Assembly: GCA_002391275.1 (NCBI GenBank)
Contig: DGSC01000013.1
Coordinates: forward strand, 3,073 to 23,541
DNA length: 20,469 nucleotides
From: Prevotellaceae bacterium UBA4372
GTDB taxonomy: Bacteria; Bacteroidota; Bacteroidia; Bacteroidales; Bacteroidaceae
Direction: 5' to 3'
The position numbers and the translations under genes are program-made. Shown piece by piece: positions 8,074 to 15,660 of the stretch; within the stretch, counting starts at the first letter, position 1; each line of letters opens with the position of its first letter. The notes below the pieces were generated by a model. The model saw nothing but the letters and a program-made list of their open reading frames with translations, was not told the DNA's origin and searched no databases.

Positions 8074-8841
8074 ATGCAACGAGACATTTTCCAACGAACG
8101 GAATTATTGTTGGGTACACATGTGCTTGACAGGATGGCTACGCTGAGAGTGATCCTTTTCGGTGTGGGTGGAGTAGGTTCTTGGTGTGCCGAAAGTCTTG
8201 TGCGCTCAGGCATAGGTCACCTCACCATCGTCGACTGCGATTGTGTGAATCGCTCCAATATCAATCGGCAGTTGGTCGCGACCGTCGACACCGTTGGACG
8301 TGCCAAAGTTGATGTGTTGAAACAACGTTTGCTGACTATCAATCCAGATGTACACGTAGAGGCGTTGGAACGAATGTTTTGTGAGGATACGGCTAATAGT
8401 TTCAATTTAGACAGCTACGACTACATTATTGATGCTATTGACTCGTTACGCGACAAGGCTCTCCTCATAGAAATGTCCTGTGAGACTAACGCACGCTTCT
8501 TCTCGTCGATGGGGGCAGCGTTGAAAATGGATCCTACACGAATCAGTGTCGCTGAATTTTGGAAAGTGAAAGGTGATCCTTTAGCTCGTGCCTTGCGTGT
8601 GAGATTTAAACGCGAAAAACGATTTCCAAAGAGGAAGTTTAAATGTGTCTATTCGGATGAATTGCTGGCGAACAAGCCTATAGATAACCCTGTAACAGAA
8701 GCTCCATCACCCATCCACAAGCCTCAAACCAACGGTACTGTGGCCCACATAACTGCTATTTTCGGCTTCATGCTTTCGGGGCTTGTGGTGCAAGATGCCG
8801 TGCAAAGGTTTGATGTCGGTGAGAAGACTGTAAATCATTAA
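8074..8841 (+). CDS. tcdA: tRNA threonylcarbamoyladenosine dehydratase
   Basis: A 255-residue member of the E1/ThiF/MoeB superfamily that uses ATP to cyclise t6A at tRNA position 37 into ct6A. The nucleotide-binding Rossmann loop is GVGGVGSW (30-37). The hallmark metal/ATP segment runs VDCDCVNRSNINRQ (53-66). Family-specific residues near the C-terminus include PITNPVTEA-like and TNGTVAHITAIFG segments. Length is close to E. coli TcdA (about 268). It follows the ABC-F gene by 64 bases and precedes the glycosidase gene by 21 bases, so the three may share a transcript. ATG 8074 gives the expected N-terminus. Confidence 0.92.
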   Translation: MQRDIFQRTELLLGTHVLDRMATLRVILFGVGGVGSWCAESLVRSGIGHLTIVDCDCVNRSNINRQLVATVDTVGRAKVDVLKQRLLTINPDVHVEALERMFCEDTANSFNLDSYDYIIDAIDSLRDKALLIEMSCETNARFFSSMGAALKMDPTRISVAEFWKVKGDPLARALRVRFKREKRFPKRKFKCVYSDELLANKPIDNPVTEAPSPIHKPQTNGTVAHITAIFGFMLSGLVVQDAVQRFDVGEKTVNH

Positions 8842-8862
8842 AAAATTATTAATTAGCTATCT

Positions 8863-10473
8863 ATGCGTAAACTGTTGGTTTCATTCTTGTTGCTGATGGT
8901 AGCGACTGTTGTCGATGCTCAGCCTAAAGCTGATATCCTGTTTGAGACATCCTCGGCTGTAGCTTGGCGTGGCGAGCGTGTCGGGTTGAAAGCAGAACTA
9001 ATTACGAGGGGTGGTTTAGGGGAGCCTGTGAGTTTACGTCTGACTGCCCTCAATAAAGTTGCAAGGCGTTGGCAATCTGAAGCGCTTTATGTTGACAGTG
9101 TTCTTACGGACAGCTTTAATACCTGTGGTCACCATCCAGAGGGTTTAAAGCCATTTTCCGTGGCTGATTGTTTGAGAAAATCAGAGGTGCGCGAATTTGG
9201 GGCCGACATGAAGCAGGGACTGTGGTGCATGATTGAAGTGCCTCGTGAATGCCGTCGTGGTACGTATGGATGGAAGTTGGAGCTGGTAGGCTCAAAGTCC
9301 GGGCGTGTGTTGGTCAGTCGCAAAGTACAACTTATCGTATTAGAGCGTACGCTCCCGCCTGTCGAAGACTATGCTTTTCATACCGATTTCTGGCAGCAAC
9401 CTTATTCTGTAGCCCGATTCTATGATGTGCCAAGATGGAGCCAACGTCACTTCGATTTGCTGAGACCTTACTTGAAATTGTTAGCCCGTTCGGGGCAGAA
9501 AGTGGTGTCGACTATCTTGTTTTATGAACCTTGGGGAGAGCAGAGTGAGGACAAATTTGGGGCAATGGTTAAGACTACCCGAAATGTTGATGCAACTTGG
9601 AGTTTCGACTATAGTATTTTTGATCATTGGGTGGAACTGGCTGACAGTTGTGGCATCCGTGAGCAGATAAACTGTTTTTCTATGGTGCCTTGGGACATGA
9701 CCTTTCGCTACTACGATGCCTTCCTCGGTAGCGAGGTTGACCTTAAGACGAAAACAGATAGCGAGGCATACCGCTCACTGTGGACTGCTTTCTTAAAATC
9801 GTTTGCACATCATTTAAAGGAAAAGGGATGGTACGATAAAACATGCATAGCCATGGATGAGCGGGGATTGGCGAGTATGCTTGATGCCTATCGTATTGCA
9901 CAAGAAGCTGTTCCTGGGATAAAAATGGCATTAGCTGGAAACTACCACGAACAACTTGTTGATAAGCTTTATGACTATTGTATTCCTTATGCTCACTCTT
10001 TCCCGAAGGATGAAAGAGCACGACGCGCTAATGCAAAGCAAGTAACGACTTTTTATACATGCTGCACCGAACAATGGCCTAATCTTTTCAGCAATAGCAA
10101 ACCTGTCGAAGCGGTGATACTGCCTTTATATGCTGTAGCAAATGGTTTTGACGGCTATTTGCATTGGTCATGGATGAACTGGAATGCCACTCCAGAAACG
10201 GATACACGGTATCGTCTGTTCGGTTCAGGCGACACTTTCTGTATCTATCCAGGACCTTCATCATCGGTTCGTTATGAATCCTTTATTCAAGGTGTACAAC
10301 TGGCAGAGAAGGTTAGGTGCCTGAAGTCACAATTTGAAAAGAATGGGGCACAGGAACAATTGCATGAATTGGCTGAGATAATGAAATCTTTCGAGAATGA
10401 ACATATCACTCGCGAAGGAGCATCAGAGGCCGTCGCACGCCTTGTAAGATGGGTAAACGGACCGTTGCGTTGA
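8863..10473 (+). CDS. Secreted GH123 / DUF4091-like glycosidase
   Basis: A 536-residue exported protein with a signal peptide (1-20, ending VVDAQ), a beta-sandwich N-terminal domain (about 21-165) and a C-terminal (beta/alpha)8-type domain. The layout and sequence resemble DUF4091 and glycoside hydrolase family 123, whose characterised members are beta-N-acetylgalactosaminidases using substrate-assisted catalysis through an adjacent Asp-Glu pair. Asp332-Glu333 in IAMDERG is the matching pair here. Aromatic residues such as HWSWMNWN near residue 430 fit a sugar pocket. If the assignment holds, the substrate may be host glycolipid or mucin GalNAc, but substrate is not determined. The gene starts 21 bases after tcdA, which suggests co-transcription despite unrelated roles. 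Confidence 0.75.
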   Translation: MRKLLVSFLLLMVATVVDAQPKADILFETSSAVAWRGERVGLKAELITRGGLGEPVSLRLTALNKVARRWQSEALYVDSVLTDSFNTCGHHPEGLKPFSVADCLRKSEVREFGADMKQGLWCMIEVPRECRRGTYGWKLELVGSKSGRVLVSRKVQLIVLERTLPPVEDYAFHTDFWQQPYSVARFYDVPRWSQRHFDLLRPYLKLLARSGQKVVSTILFYEPWGEQSEDKFGAMVKTTRNVDATWSFDYSIFDHWVELADSCGIREQINCFSMVPWDMTFRYYDAFLGSEVDLKTKTDSEAYRSLWTAFLKSFAHHLKEKGWYDKTCIAMDERGLASMLDAYRIAQEAVPGIKMALAGNYHEQLVDKLYDYCIPYAHSFPKDERARRANAKQVTTFYTCCTEQWPNLFSNSKPVEAVILPLYAVANGFDGYLHWSWMNWNATPETDTRYRLFGSGDTFCIYPGPSSSVRYESFIQGVQLAEKVRCLKSQFEKNGAQEQLHELAEIMKSFENEHITREGASEAVARLVRWVNGPLR

Positions 10474-10505
10474 AATCAATAGGAATCAACGGATTATCTC
10501 ATTGT

Positions 10506-10871
10506 TCACTGGAAAACAAAATAAACGGCAAGAACGAGACACACGAAAGCTGCGACATGGTTCCATTGCAGGCTTTGACCTTGGAATAGAAAACCGACGA
10601 TGGCCGTGAAAATAGTCAGGGAGATGACCTCCTGAATTACTTTCAACTGAACTAAAGTGAAAGGGCCTCCATTGCCTTCAAAACCGATTCGGTTTGCTGG
10701 TACAGCAAAACAATACTCGATGAAGGCAATACCCCAGGAGAATGCTATGACGCCAATTAGAGGCCAAGAACTGCTGATACCTGCCTGTTGCAAGCGCAGG
10801 TGGCCATACCAGGCAAGTGTCATGAAAATGTTGCTCGTAAGCAAGAGTAAAATAGTTTGAAGAGCAGGCAT
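10506..10871 (-). CDS. DUF486 / DMT-type small membrane protein
   Basis: A 121-residue integral membrane protein with four hydrophobic segments, at about residues 5-25, 36-56, 78-97 and 102-120. It resembles the DUF486 family, placed in the drug/metabolite transporter superfamily; such four-helix proteins may act as dimers. The loop FAVPANRIGFEGNGGPFT between helices 2 and 3 is characteristic of the family as I recall it. Function is unknown. It is convergent with the glycosidase gene (32 bases between stops, no clear terminator) and has its own -7 box. Confidence 0.8.
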   Translation of the reverse strand: MPALQTILLLLTSNIFMTLAWYGHLRLQQAGISSSWPLIGVIAFSWGIAFIEYCFAVPANRIGFEGNGGPFTLVQLKVIQEVISLTIFTAIVGFLFQGQSLQWNHVAAFVCLVLAVYFVFQ

Positions 10872-10897
10872 ATGGATGATTCTTTAAATTTCGGGCG

Positions 10898-10905
10898 CAA
10901 AGGTA
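10898..10905 (-). promoter_or_regulatory. -7 box for the DUF486 gene
   Basis: The minus strand reads TACCTTTG at 10905-10898, matching TAnnTTTG. A partial ATTG lies about 22 bases upstream. The leader would be about 20 bases. Confidence 0.55.
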
Positions 10906-10991
10906 CGCATAAAAATGCTAAAAAGATCAATGGGTTAATTAAAAAGAGTAGAATATTTGTATTTAATGATTAGCTGTTTGCTGTTTTTTCA

Positions 10992-10999
10992 TATCTTTG
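10992..10999 (+). promoter_or_regulatory. -7 box for the ECF sigma operon
   Basis: TATCTTTG at 10992-10999 matches TAnnTTTG, the element of the housekeeping sigma factor. No -33 TTTG lies at the usual spacing (TTTG occurs 11 and 32 bases upstream). The leader would be about 80 bases. Confidence 0.55.
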
Positions 11000-11084
11000 C
11001 GGACACAATAATTCAAAAGAAAAGCTCAAAGGTGATTGTTGTGCATGCCTTGGTAAGTCTATAATAATATATAGTAAGGAACAA

Positions 11085-11636
11085 ATGTATTCCAAATGGA
11101 ATGAACAAGAAATAGTGGAGCAGCTGCGTGATTTGCGTAGCCGAGAGCGTGCTTTTACCTATCTTGTGGAGCACTTCAAGGAACAATTGTATTGGCAGAT
11201 TCGTCGTATGGTGCTCACTCATGATGATGCTGATGATGTCCTTCAAAACACATTCTTGAAGGCTTGGACAGGTATTGAGAACTTCCGAGGTGAGGCTAAA
11301 TTGTCGACGTGGCTGTTCCGTATAGCCAATAATGAGACGCTCAACTTCCTTGAAAAGAAGCGGCAGACACTGAGTCTTGACGACGATCAGGCCATAGGGG
11401 TAGCAGCCCAATTGGAGAGTGACCCTTATTTCGATGGCGATGAGACAGCGCGTCAGTTGCAAGAGGTAATGGCTAAATTGCCAGATAAGCAGCGTCAGGT
11501 GTTTAATCTCAAATATTTCGAAGAAATGAAATATGAGGATATGAGCGAGCTTTTAGGTACGAGTGTCGGAGCTCTGAAGGCGTCGTATCACCATGCTGTA
11601 AAAAAAATATCCGACTTTTTCAATGCCAATGATTAA
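11085..11636 (+). CDS. ECF-family RNA polymerase sigma factor
   Basis: A 183-residue sigma-70 factor of the extracytoplasmic-function type, with only regions 2 and 4. Region 2 spans about residues 20-92, including the core-binding helix DADDVLQNTFLKAW (48-61) and the -10-melting segment STWLFRIANN (74-83). An acidic linker (about 95-122) follows. Region 4 (about 123-178) ends in the helix-turn-helix YEDMSELLGTSVGALKASYH (150-169). The overall sequence is RpoE-like. The next gene encodes a single-span membrane protein after 46 bases and the third a Spy/CpxP-like periplasmic protein, an arrangement typical of sigma factors held by a membrane anti-sigma factor. The regulon cannot be told from this window. 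Confidence 0.92.
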   Translation: MYSKWNEQEIVEQLRDLRSRERAFTYLVEHFKEQLYWQIRRMVLTHDDADDVLQNTFLKAWTGIENFRGEAKLSTWLFRIANNETLNFLEKKRQTLSLDDDQAIGVAAQLESDPYFDGDETARQLQEVMAKLPDKQRQVFNLKYFEEMKYEDMSELLGTSVGALKASYHHAVKKISDFFNAND

Positions 11637-11682
11637 ACCTTAATTAACTATACCCGTCTGAATAATAGAAAACCTCGAAGAT

Positions 11683-12066
11683 ATGACTGAAGAAAATCTC
11701 CTAAAGCATTTGGCTTCTGAAAAGAATCCTTTTCGAACGCCGGAAGGATACTTTGAAGGCTTCACTCAAAAAATGATGCAGCGCATCAAAGAAGAAGGTG
11801 AAATTAAGACAGAAGCAAAAGTTGTCACACCCTCTATTTGGCGACGTTGGAGTACTTATGCAGCAGCTGTAGTGGTGGCTGGCTTCTTTGTTGTTGCTGG
11901 CACATATTACTTAAACAACGACCAAGAGCAATCGTTGTTTGCTGCATCTGGACAGGACGCAGAAGTCTTCTCTCAGGAAGAACTTGATGAAGCCTTTGAT
12001 TACGAGTTGTCGTATGGCTTGGTTGATAATAGCCAAATCGCATATTATCTAACGGAAGCGTATTAA
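11683..12066 (+). CDS. Single-span membrane protein, putative anti-sigma factor
   Basis: A 127-residue protein with an N-terminal cytoplasmic segment (1-55), one hydrophobic helix (about 58-77, preceded by WRRW) and an acidic C-terminal tail of about 50 residues predicted to be periplasmic. I recognise no named domain; there is no zinc-binding HxxxCxxC motif of ZAS anti-sigma factors. Position and topology support the call: it sits directly between an ECF sigma gene and a gene for a Spy/CpxP-like periplasmic protein, as anti-sigma factors often do. The N-terminal MTEENLLKHLASEKNPFRTP segment resembles the amino ends of other Bacteroidetes proteins found after sigma genes, from memory only. 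It may instead be a passive target of the operon. Confidence 0.55.
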   Translation: MTEENLLKHLASEKNPFRTPEGYFEGFTQKMMQRIKEEGEIKTEAKVVTPSIWRRWSTYAAAVVVAGFFVVAGTYYLNNDQEQSLFAASGQDAEVFSQEELDEAFDYELSYGLVDNSQIAYYLTEAY

Positions 12067-12092
12067 TCTATCTATAAAAAATACTTATAAAC

Positions 12093-12581
12093 ATGAAAAG
12101 AACTCTTCTTTTTGTTAGCTTGTGCTTTATGTTGATTGCAGCGTGGGCTCAACCGGCTCAGCCGGGGCAACCGCGTTTTGATCCACAGAAGTTTCAGGTG
12201 ATGATGGAGGCTGAGCTTACGAAGGCTGCGAACCTTACAGAGGATGAGGCAAAGGTGATTTTCCCGCTTCACAAAGAGATGCGACAAAAGCAGATGGAGA
12301 TTGGGAAACAAATCAGGCAGTTGAAAGCTAATTCCGGAAATGATGCCAAAGCAAGTGCTAATGCCATAAATAAGATCCTTGATTTGAAAGTGAAGATGGC
12401 AGAGATTGAGGGCAGCTATTATAAGCGGATGATAAAGATGGTCGGTGCTGAAAAAGTAATGAATATTATCAAGGCAGAAGATGATTTTTATCGACGTATG
12501 GTACAACGGCAACGCGATGGCCGATGGAATAAAGGACCAAGACAGCATAAAAATCATAATAGACCAGAGAATAAACAATAA
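12093..12581 (+). CDS. Spy/CpxP-like periplasmic protein
   Basis: A 162-residue protein with a signal peptide (1-20, ending AAWAQ) and an all-helical, highly charged body. LTEDEA at 48-53 matches the LTxxQ-like helix start of the Spy/CpxP/ZraP family, followed by long amphipathic helices to about residue 140. The C-terminal tail (141-162) is basic and Asn-rich with two histidines (HKNHNRPENKQ). Relatives act as periplasmic chaperones (Spy), feedback inhibitors of envelope-stress systems (CpxP) or metal sensors bound to anti-sigma complexes (CnrX). It is the last gene of the sigma operon, 26 bases after the membrane protein, so a sensor or feedback role is plausible. Sequence similarity is weak, so the function is inferred. 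Confidence 0.65.
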   Translation: MKRTLLFVSLCFMLIAAWAQPAQPGQPRFDPQKFQVMMEAELTKAANLTEDEAKVIFPLHKEMRQKQMEIGKQIRQLKANSGNDAKASANAINKILDLKVKMAEIEGSYYKRMIKMVGAEKVMNIIKAEDDFYRRMVQRQRDGRWNKGPRQHKNHNRPENKQ

Positions 12582-12690
12582 AAAACCATATTAATGGTTC
12601 ATTTCGCAGGAACATATTGAAAAGCTGGCTATATTGATTCGTAAACCTTTATTAGCCAACCAGCCTGAAGGCTTACCTGTTTTCCATGAG

Positions 12691-12753
12691 CCAACAACAT
12701 AAAAGGCGGCACAAAACCGAAATTTGGTTTTGTGCCGCCTTTTATGTTATTGG
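12691..12753. terminator. Long bidirectional hairpin terminator
   Basis: Arms 12691-12718 and 12726-12753 (28 bp each) pair with one mismatch around a short AT-rich loop. The stem contains a GC block flanked by A4 and T4, so either strand gives a stem followed by U. It lies between the convergent sigma operon and the acidic hypothetical gene. The 109 bases between 12581 and the hairpin hold a 6-bp hairpin (12584-12599) and no recognisable gene. Confidence 0.85.
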
Positions 12754-12819
12754 CTTAAGGAGATACTCCGCTTTTCAGAGTTCAGTTGTATTGGTTAAGT
12801 GTATCCTATAAAACAAATC

Positions 12820-13257
12820 TTATTCGCGCATAAGTTGCTCTAAGAACTGGTCTAATTCATCGTCGAGACCTTTAAGGAGTTCGGTGTCAAGGATGATGGC
12901 ATCATCGTCAACGATGTAAATGTCCTGAAGAGTCTCGCCATCTTCGCCCATCATGACGAAAGAAAAAGGATGAAGCACACTCATGTGTTCAACAATATCA
13001 CGCAGGCCATTAATGCTTTGCTTGATGGCCATGGCAGCAGCATCGTAGAGATCTTCTTCAGTCGGTTCCAACCATTGATCTACGACTATACGAGTTAGTT
13101 CGACCATGTCGTCGTTGTAGGCAAGTAATTCGCCGCTCTCCGGTTTCACTTGAAGATGGATGTCGGTTAGGACTGAGTCGGCCGATGGAGGAAACTTATC
13201 TGCTACTTTCCGAATGGCGCGCTGGATTTGTTGAAGTGTCTGCTGTGTGGCTTTCAT
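12820..13257 (-). CDS. Conserved acidic hypothetical protein
   Basis: A 145-residue soluble protein without signal peptide or membrane segment. It is strongly acidic, especially at the C-terminus (LLKGLDDELDQFLEQLMRE). The predicted pattern is an N-terminal helix (1-20), beta strands around 28-60, a helical middle (64-92) and beta strands again (97-125). I recognise it only as a protein that appears conserved in Bacteroidales and can give no function. A terminator (13275-13305) lies just upstream and no -7 box is visible between it and the start, so the source of its transcript is unclear. ATG 13257 is the only good start. Confidence 0.7.
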   Translation of the reverse strand: MKATQQTLQQIQRAIRKVADKFPPSADSVLTDIHLQVKPESGELLAYNDDMVELTRIVVDQWLEPTEEDLYDAAAMAIKQSINGLRDIVEHMSVLHPFSFVMMGEDGETLQDIYIVDDDAIILDTELLKGLDDELDQFLEQLMRE

Positions 13258-13274
13258 AATTTTTTGTTTTCAAA

Positions 13275-13305
13275 AAAGGGTCGGAACTCAGGAGTCCGAC
13301 CCTTT
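13275..13305 (-). terminator. Terminator of the small secreted-protein gene
   Basis: AAAGGGTCGGA (13275-13285) pairs with TCCGACCCTTT (13295-13305), and the stem can extend inward as CTC/GAG with a one-base bulge. On the minus strand it is followed by a U-run from the A6 at 13272-13277. It lies downstream of the gene ending at 13371. Confidence 0.8.
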
Positions 13306-13370
13306 CTGATTCCTTCTAATGCAAGATGTGAGGAATGGATTTTAGTTAGTTATTAGGTAAATAGTATTTG

Positions 13371-13679
13371 TTAGCGTATGGAAACCTTTCTTACGGCCTT
13401 GCCAATCTTTAAGATATAGCATCCTTTTGCAAGATTTAAATTGAGCGTTTTCTCGTCGCTGTCTATCTTTACGTTTGCCACTCTCACTCCTGCGACGTTG
13501 TAAACTTCGAGTGTTTGACCTTCAGCACCTGTAATATGTACCTGAGAGCCATTGACAGTAATCGTCACGGACGAAATCTCAATCTCTGTGACACTATCAA
13601 ACTCGTCTAACTCCGTAGCACATAAAGGCGTGGTTGTTAGGGTCGTAGCAAATAGTAATAAGAGGTAGTATTTCTTCAT
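13371..13679 (-). CDS. Small secreted protein, nearly only a type IX-like C-terminal domain
   Basis: A 102-residue exported protein. Residues 1-21 (MKKYYLLLLF.. ending TTPLCA) are a signal peptide. After a short acidic stretch (22-32) the rest, about 70 residues, is beta-rich and resembles the C-terminal sorting domain of type IX secretion cargo: an EVYNVAGVRV segment, a LNLNLAKGCYILKIG segment and a basic end KVSIR. Larger cargo normally carries such a domain behind a catalytic or adhesive region, and none exists here. The frame stays open upstream to an ATG at 13760, but the well-formed promoter at 13708-13739 lies inside that extension and the signal peptide begins at 13679, which fixes the start. 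Function is unknown. Confidence 0.75.
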   Translation of the reverse strand: MKKYYLLLLFATTLTTTPLCATELDEFDSVTEIEISSVTITVNGSQVHITGAEGQTLEVYNVAGVRVANVKIDSDEKTLNLNLAKGCYILKIGKAVRKVSIR

Positions 13680-13707
13680 AAGTATGTTTTTTACACGATT
13701 CTGTTGG

Positions 13708-13739
13708 CAAATATATATCTTTTCCTTAGTTCCCGCAAA
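13708..13739 (-). promoter_or_regulatory. Promoter of the small secreted-protein gene
   Basis: On the minus strand TTTG (13739-13736), 20 bases, then TATATTTG (13715-13708): both elements and spacing match the Bacteroidetes consensus. It excludes translation from 13760. Confidence 0.75.
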
Positions 13740-13792
13740 TTTTTTTGAAGAAAAAAACAATATTTTTGTTCTCTCGTCGTTTGATTGTTGCT

Positions 13793-14707
13793 TTAAGGGG
13801 TGATTCGTAGGCCTTCGTAAGCTAAGGTCGTTTCTGGAAAAATCCTCTTGGCTTCAGCAAGTAGTATGTTCTCATCGTCGTAGCGGGAAGAAAAATGTCC
13901 CAAAAGCAATCGTCGAGCACCGGCAGCCTTGGCAATCGTTGCAGCCTGCCTGGCTGTTGAATGACCATATTTGTTGGCTAGCGTCGACTCTGAATCTGCG
14001 TAGGTAGCTTCATGGTAGAGTAAGTCTACATCCTTAAGCATTGGCACCAACTCGTCATTCGGCATGGTGTCAGAACAATATGCGTAGGAACGTATGGGAT
14101 CGGCGGGTGTTGTAAGTCGTTCATGTGGAATTACGGTGCCGTCAGCCAGTTGCCAATCGTCGCCAGCTTTGATTCGGTTAAGAGCCCATGTGGGAACACC
14201 ATAGAAATCTATCATTTGGCGTCGTATATGCGGAAGGCCAGGTTTCTCTTTGATGAGATATCCGCAGCAGGGGAGACGATGTCTGAGGGGAAGACTCCAC
14301 ACTTCGAGAGATCGGTCCTCGAAGATAAGGGCATGAATGGTTGTATCTACGACTTCGAAGTGAACCTTGTATCCTAAGTCGTTACAGAAATGAGAGAGTA
14401 TGAAATCGATAAAGGGACGTAGTTGAGCCGGTCCATGGATAAATAGAGGAGACGTACGCCCCAATAAGCCCATAGTGGATATCAGACCAGGTAGGCCAAA
14501 AACATGGTCACCATGGCTATGAGACAGAAGCACATGAGTGATATGTTGCCAGTTGAGGCCTGTTTTGCGCCACGAGAGTTGTGCCCCTTCGCCACAATCA
14601 ATCATCAAGAGCTTGCCACGGATGTCGACTACTTGGCATGTCGGCAAGTGCTTGCGAGTTGGTAGGGCTGAACCGCAACCTAAAATATGTATTTCAAAAG
14701 GCTGCAT
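13793..14707 (-). CDS. rnz: Ribonuclease Z
   Basis: A 304-residue zinc-dependent metallo-beta-lactamase-fold endonuclease that removes 3' trailers from tRNA precursors. The metal-binding motif is SHSHGDH (62-68; His63, His65, Asp67, His68). Other family marks are LGCGSALPT near the start, LRHRLPCCGY, the SDT metal Asp, LLYHEATY, HSTARQAA and the final LGHFSSRY. Length equals the usual 300-310 residues. Its ATG follows the stop codon of the thioredoxin gene directly (TAAATG, stop 14710-14708, start 14707), so translation is probably coupled, with transcription from the promoter at 15606-15636. Confidence 0.95.
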   Translation of the reverse strand: MQPFEIHILGCGSALPTRKHLPTCQVVDIRGKLLMIDCGEGAQLSWRKTGLNWQHITHVLLSHSHGDHVFGLPGLISTMGLLGRTSPLFIHGPAQLRPFIDFILSHFCNDLGYKVHFEVVDTTIHALIFEDRSLEVWSLPLRHRLPCCGYLIKEKPGLPHIRRQMIDFYGVPTWALNRIKAGDDWQLADGTVIPHERLTTPADPIRSYAYCSDTMPNDELVPMLKDVDLLYHEATYADSESTLANKYGHSTARQAATIAKAAGARRLLLGHFSSRYDDENILLAEAKRIFPETTLAYEGLRITP

Positions 14708-15553
14708 TTATTCTCCTAAAAGTTCTTGCAGCTTGTTGGTGAGGGCCTGGCCACGAAGGTTGGTTGTTATGATGCGACCTTCTTTATCGAACAATATCGT
14801 GAAGGGAATCGCATGGACTCCGTATTTCTGTGCGGCTATACTCTTCCAGCCTTTGACATCGCTAAGTTGCGGCCACATGAGACCAAGCTCTGCAATTCCT
14901 TTGAGCCATGCGTCACGTGTGTTGTCGAAACTGATTCCTAAGACTTCGAAACCTTTATCGTGGAAACGCTCATAAGCGTCCTTGACGTTGGGCATTTCTG
15001 CGCGACAGGGGCCGCACCAACTGGCCCAAAAATCGACTAATACATATTTCCCATGTCCCACATACTCGCTTAGAGCATGCTCGGTTCCAGCTTCATCAGG
15101 GAGGGAGAAGTCAATGAGCTTGGAACCGGGCTTCTTTTGTTCCTCTATAGCCAAAGTTGAGCGCAGAGAGGCCAACTCTTCAGCCGAAGAGTACTTGTAT
15201 GTTGACATATATTCTCCCAAATAGTCTAAACCAAGTTGTCGTTGGTATTTCGTAAGTAGCTGCGCAGTAGCCGCCTCCTCACGATGGCTTTCAAGCTGAG
15301 CCTTCAGCTGTTTGACTGCCATCCCATATTGTTGGGAATAAATGGTGTAGATACTATCGGCCTTCTGACGTAGCTCTGGTGACATTTCCTTACCTTGGAT
15401 TAGACTGCGCAACTCCATTTCTTTTTCCTTGACAGATGACATCTGCAATTCAAACTGCTTATTTGTTTCATCTACAAAATTGGAGCTGGCGTTTTGGGCA
15501 TAAACAGAAACTGATGCCAGAACGAGTGTGAGAGTGGAGAGCGTTTTTTTCAT
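14708..15553 (-). CDS. Secreted TlpA/ResA-like thioredoxin
   Basis: A 281-residue exported thiol-disulfide protein. A signal peptide (1-20, ending SVYAQ) leads into a helical, charged region (about 25-140) probably forming a helical bundle or coiled coil. The C-terminal AhpC/TSA-type thioredoxin domain (about 143-281) carries the redox motif WCGPC (Cys180, Cys183) and the cis-proline Pro250 in HAIPF. Such two-part proteins are common in Bacteroidetes. A role in reducing periplasmic or outer-surface disulfides is likely, possibly fed by DsbD at 3978-6080. It has a well-formed promoter and is directly joined to rnz. The client protein is unknown. Confidence 0.88.
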   Translation of the reverse strand: MKKTLSTLTLVLASVSVYAQNASSNFVDETNKQFELQMSSVKEKEMELRSLIQGKEMSPELRQKADSIYTIYSQQYGMAVKQLKAQLESHREEAATAQLLTKYQRQLGLDYLGEYMSTYKYSSAEELASLRSTLAIEEQKKPGSKLIDFSLPDEAGTEHALSEYVGHGKYVLVDFWASWCGPCRAEMPNVKDAYERFHDKGFEVLGISFDNTRDAWLKGIAELGLMWPQLSDVKGWKSIAAQKYGVHAIPFTILFDKEGRIITTNLRGQALTNKLQELLGE

Positions 15554-15605
15554 ATTGGTCGTATACCTTGAATAAAATATTGCTACATTTAACGTTGTGG
15601 TAATG

Positions 15606-15636
15606 CAAAGGTAGGCATTAGGACTAAACTGGCAAA
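15606..15636 (-). promoter_or_regulatory. Promoter of the tlpA-like/rnz operon
   Basis: On the minus strand TTTG (15636-15633), 19 bases, then TACCTTTG (15613-15606), a consensus Bacteroidetes promoter. The leader would be about 45 bases. Confidence 0.75.
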
Positions 15637-15660
15637 GAACTTTGAAAAAAATATTGGCGG

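Noticed and set aside
12595..12702. 35-codon open stretch after the Spy-like gene that reads like protein
   Set aside because: It has no ATG, no recognised similarity, and a run of this length is expected by chance; it overlaps the left arm of the terminator.
13680..13760. Upstream in-frame ATG at 13760 for the small secreted protein
   Set aside because: The consensus promoter at 13708-13739 lies within the extension, and the signal peptide starts at 13679.
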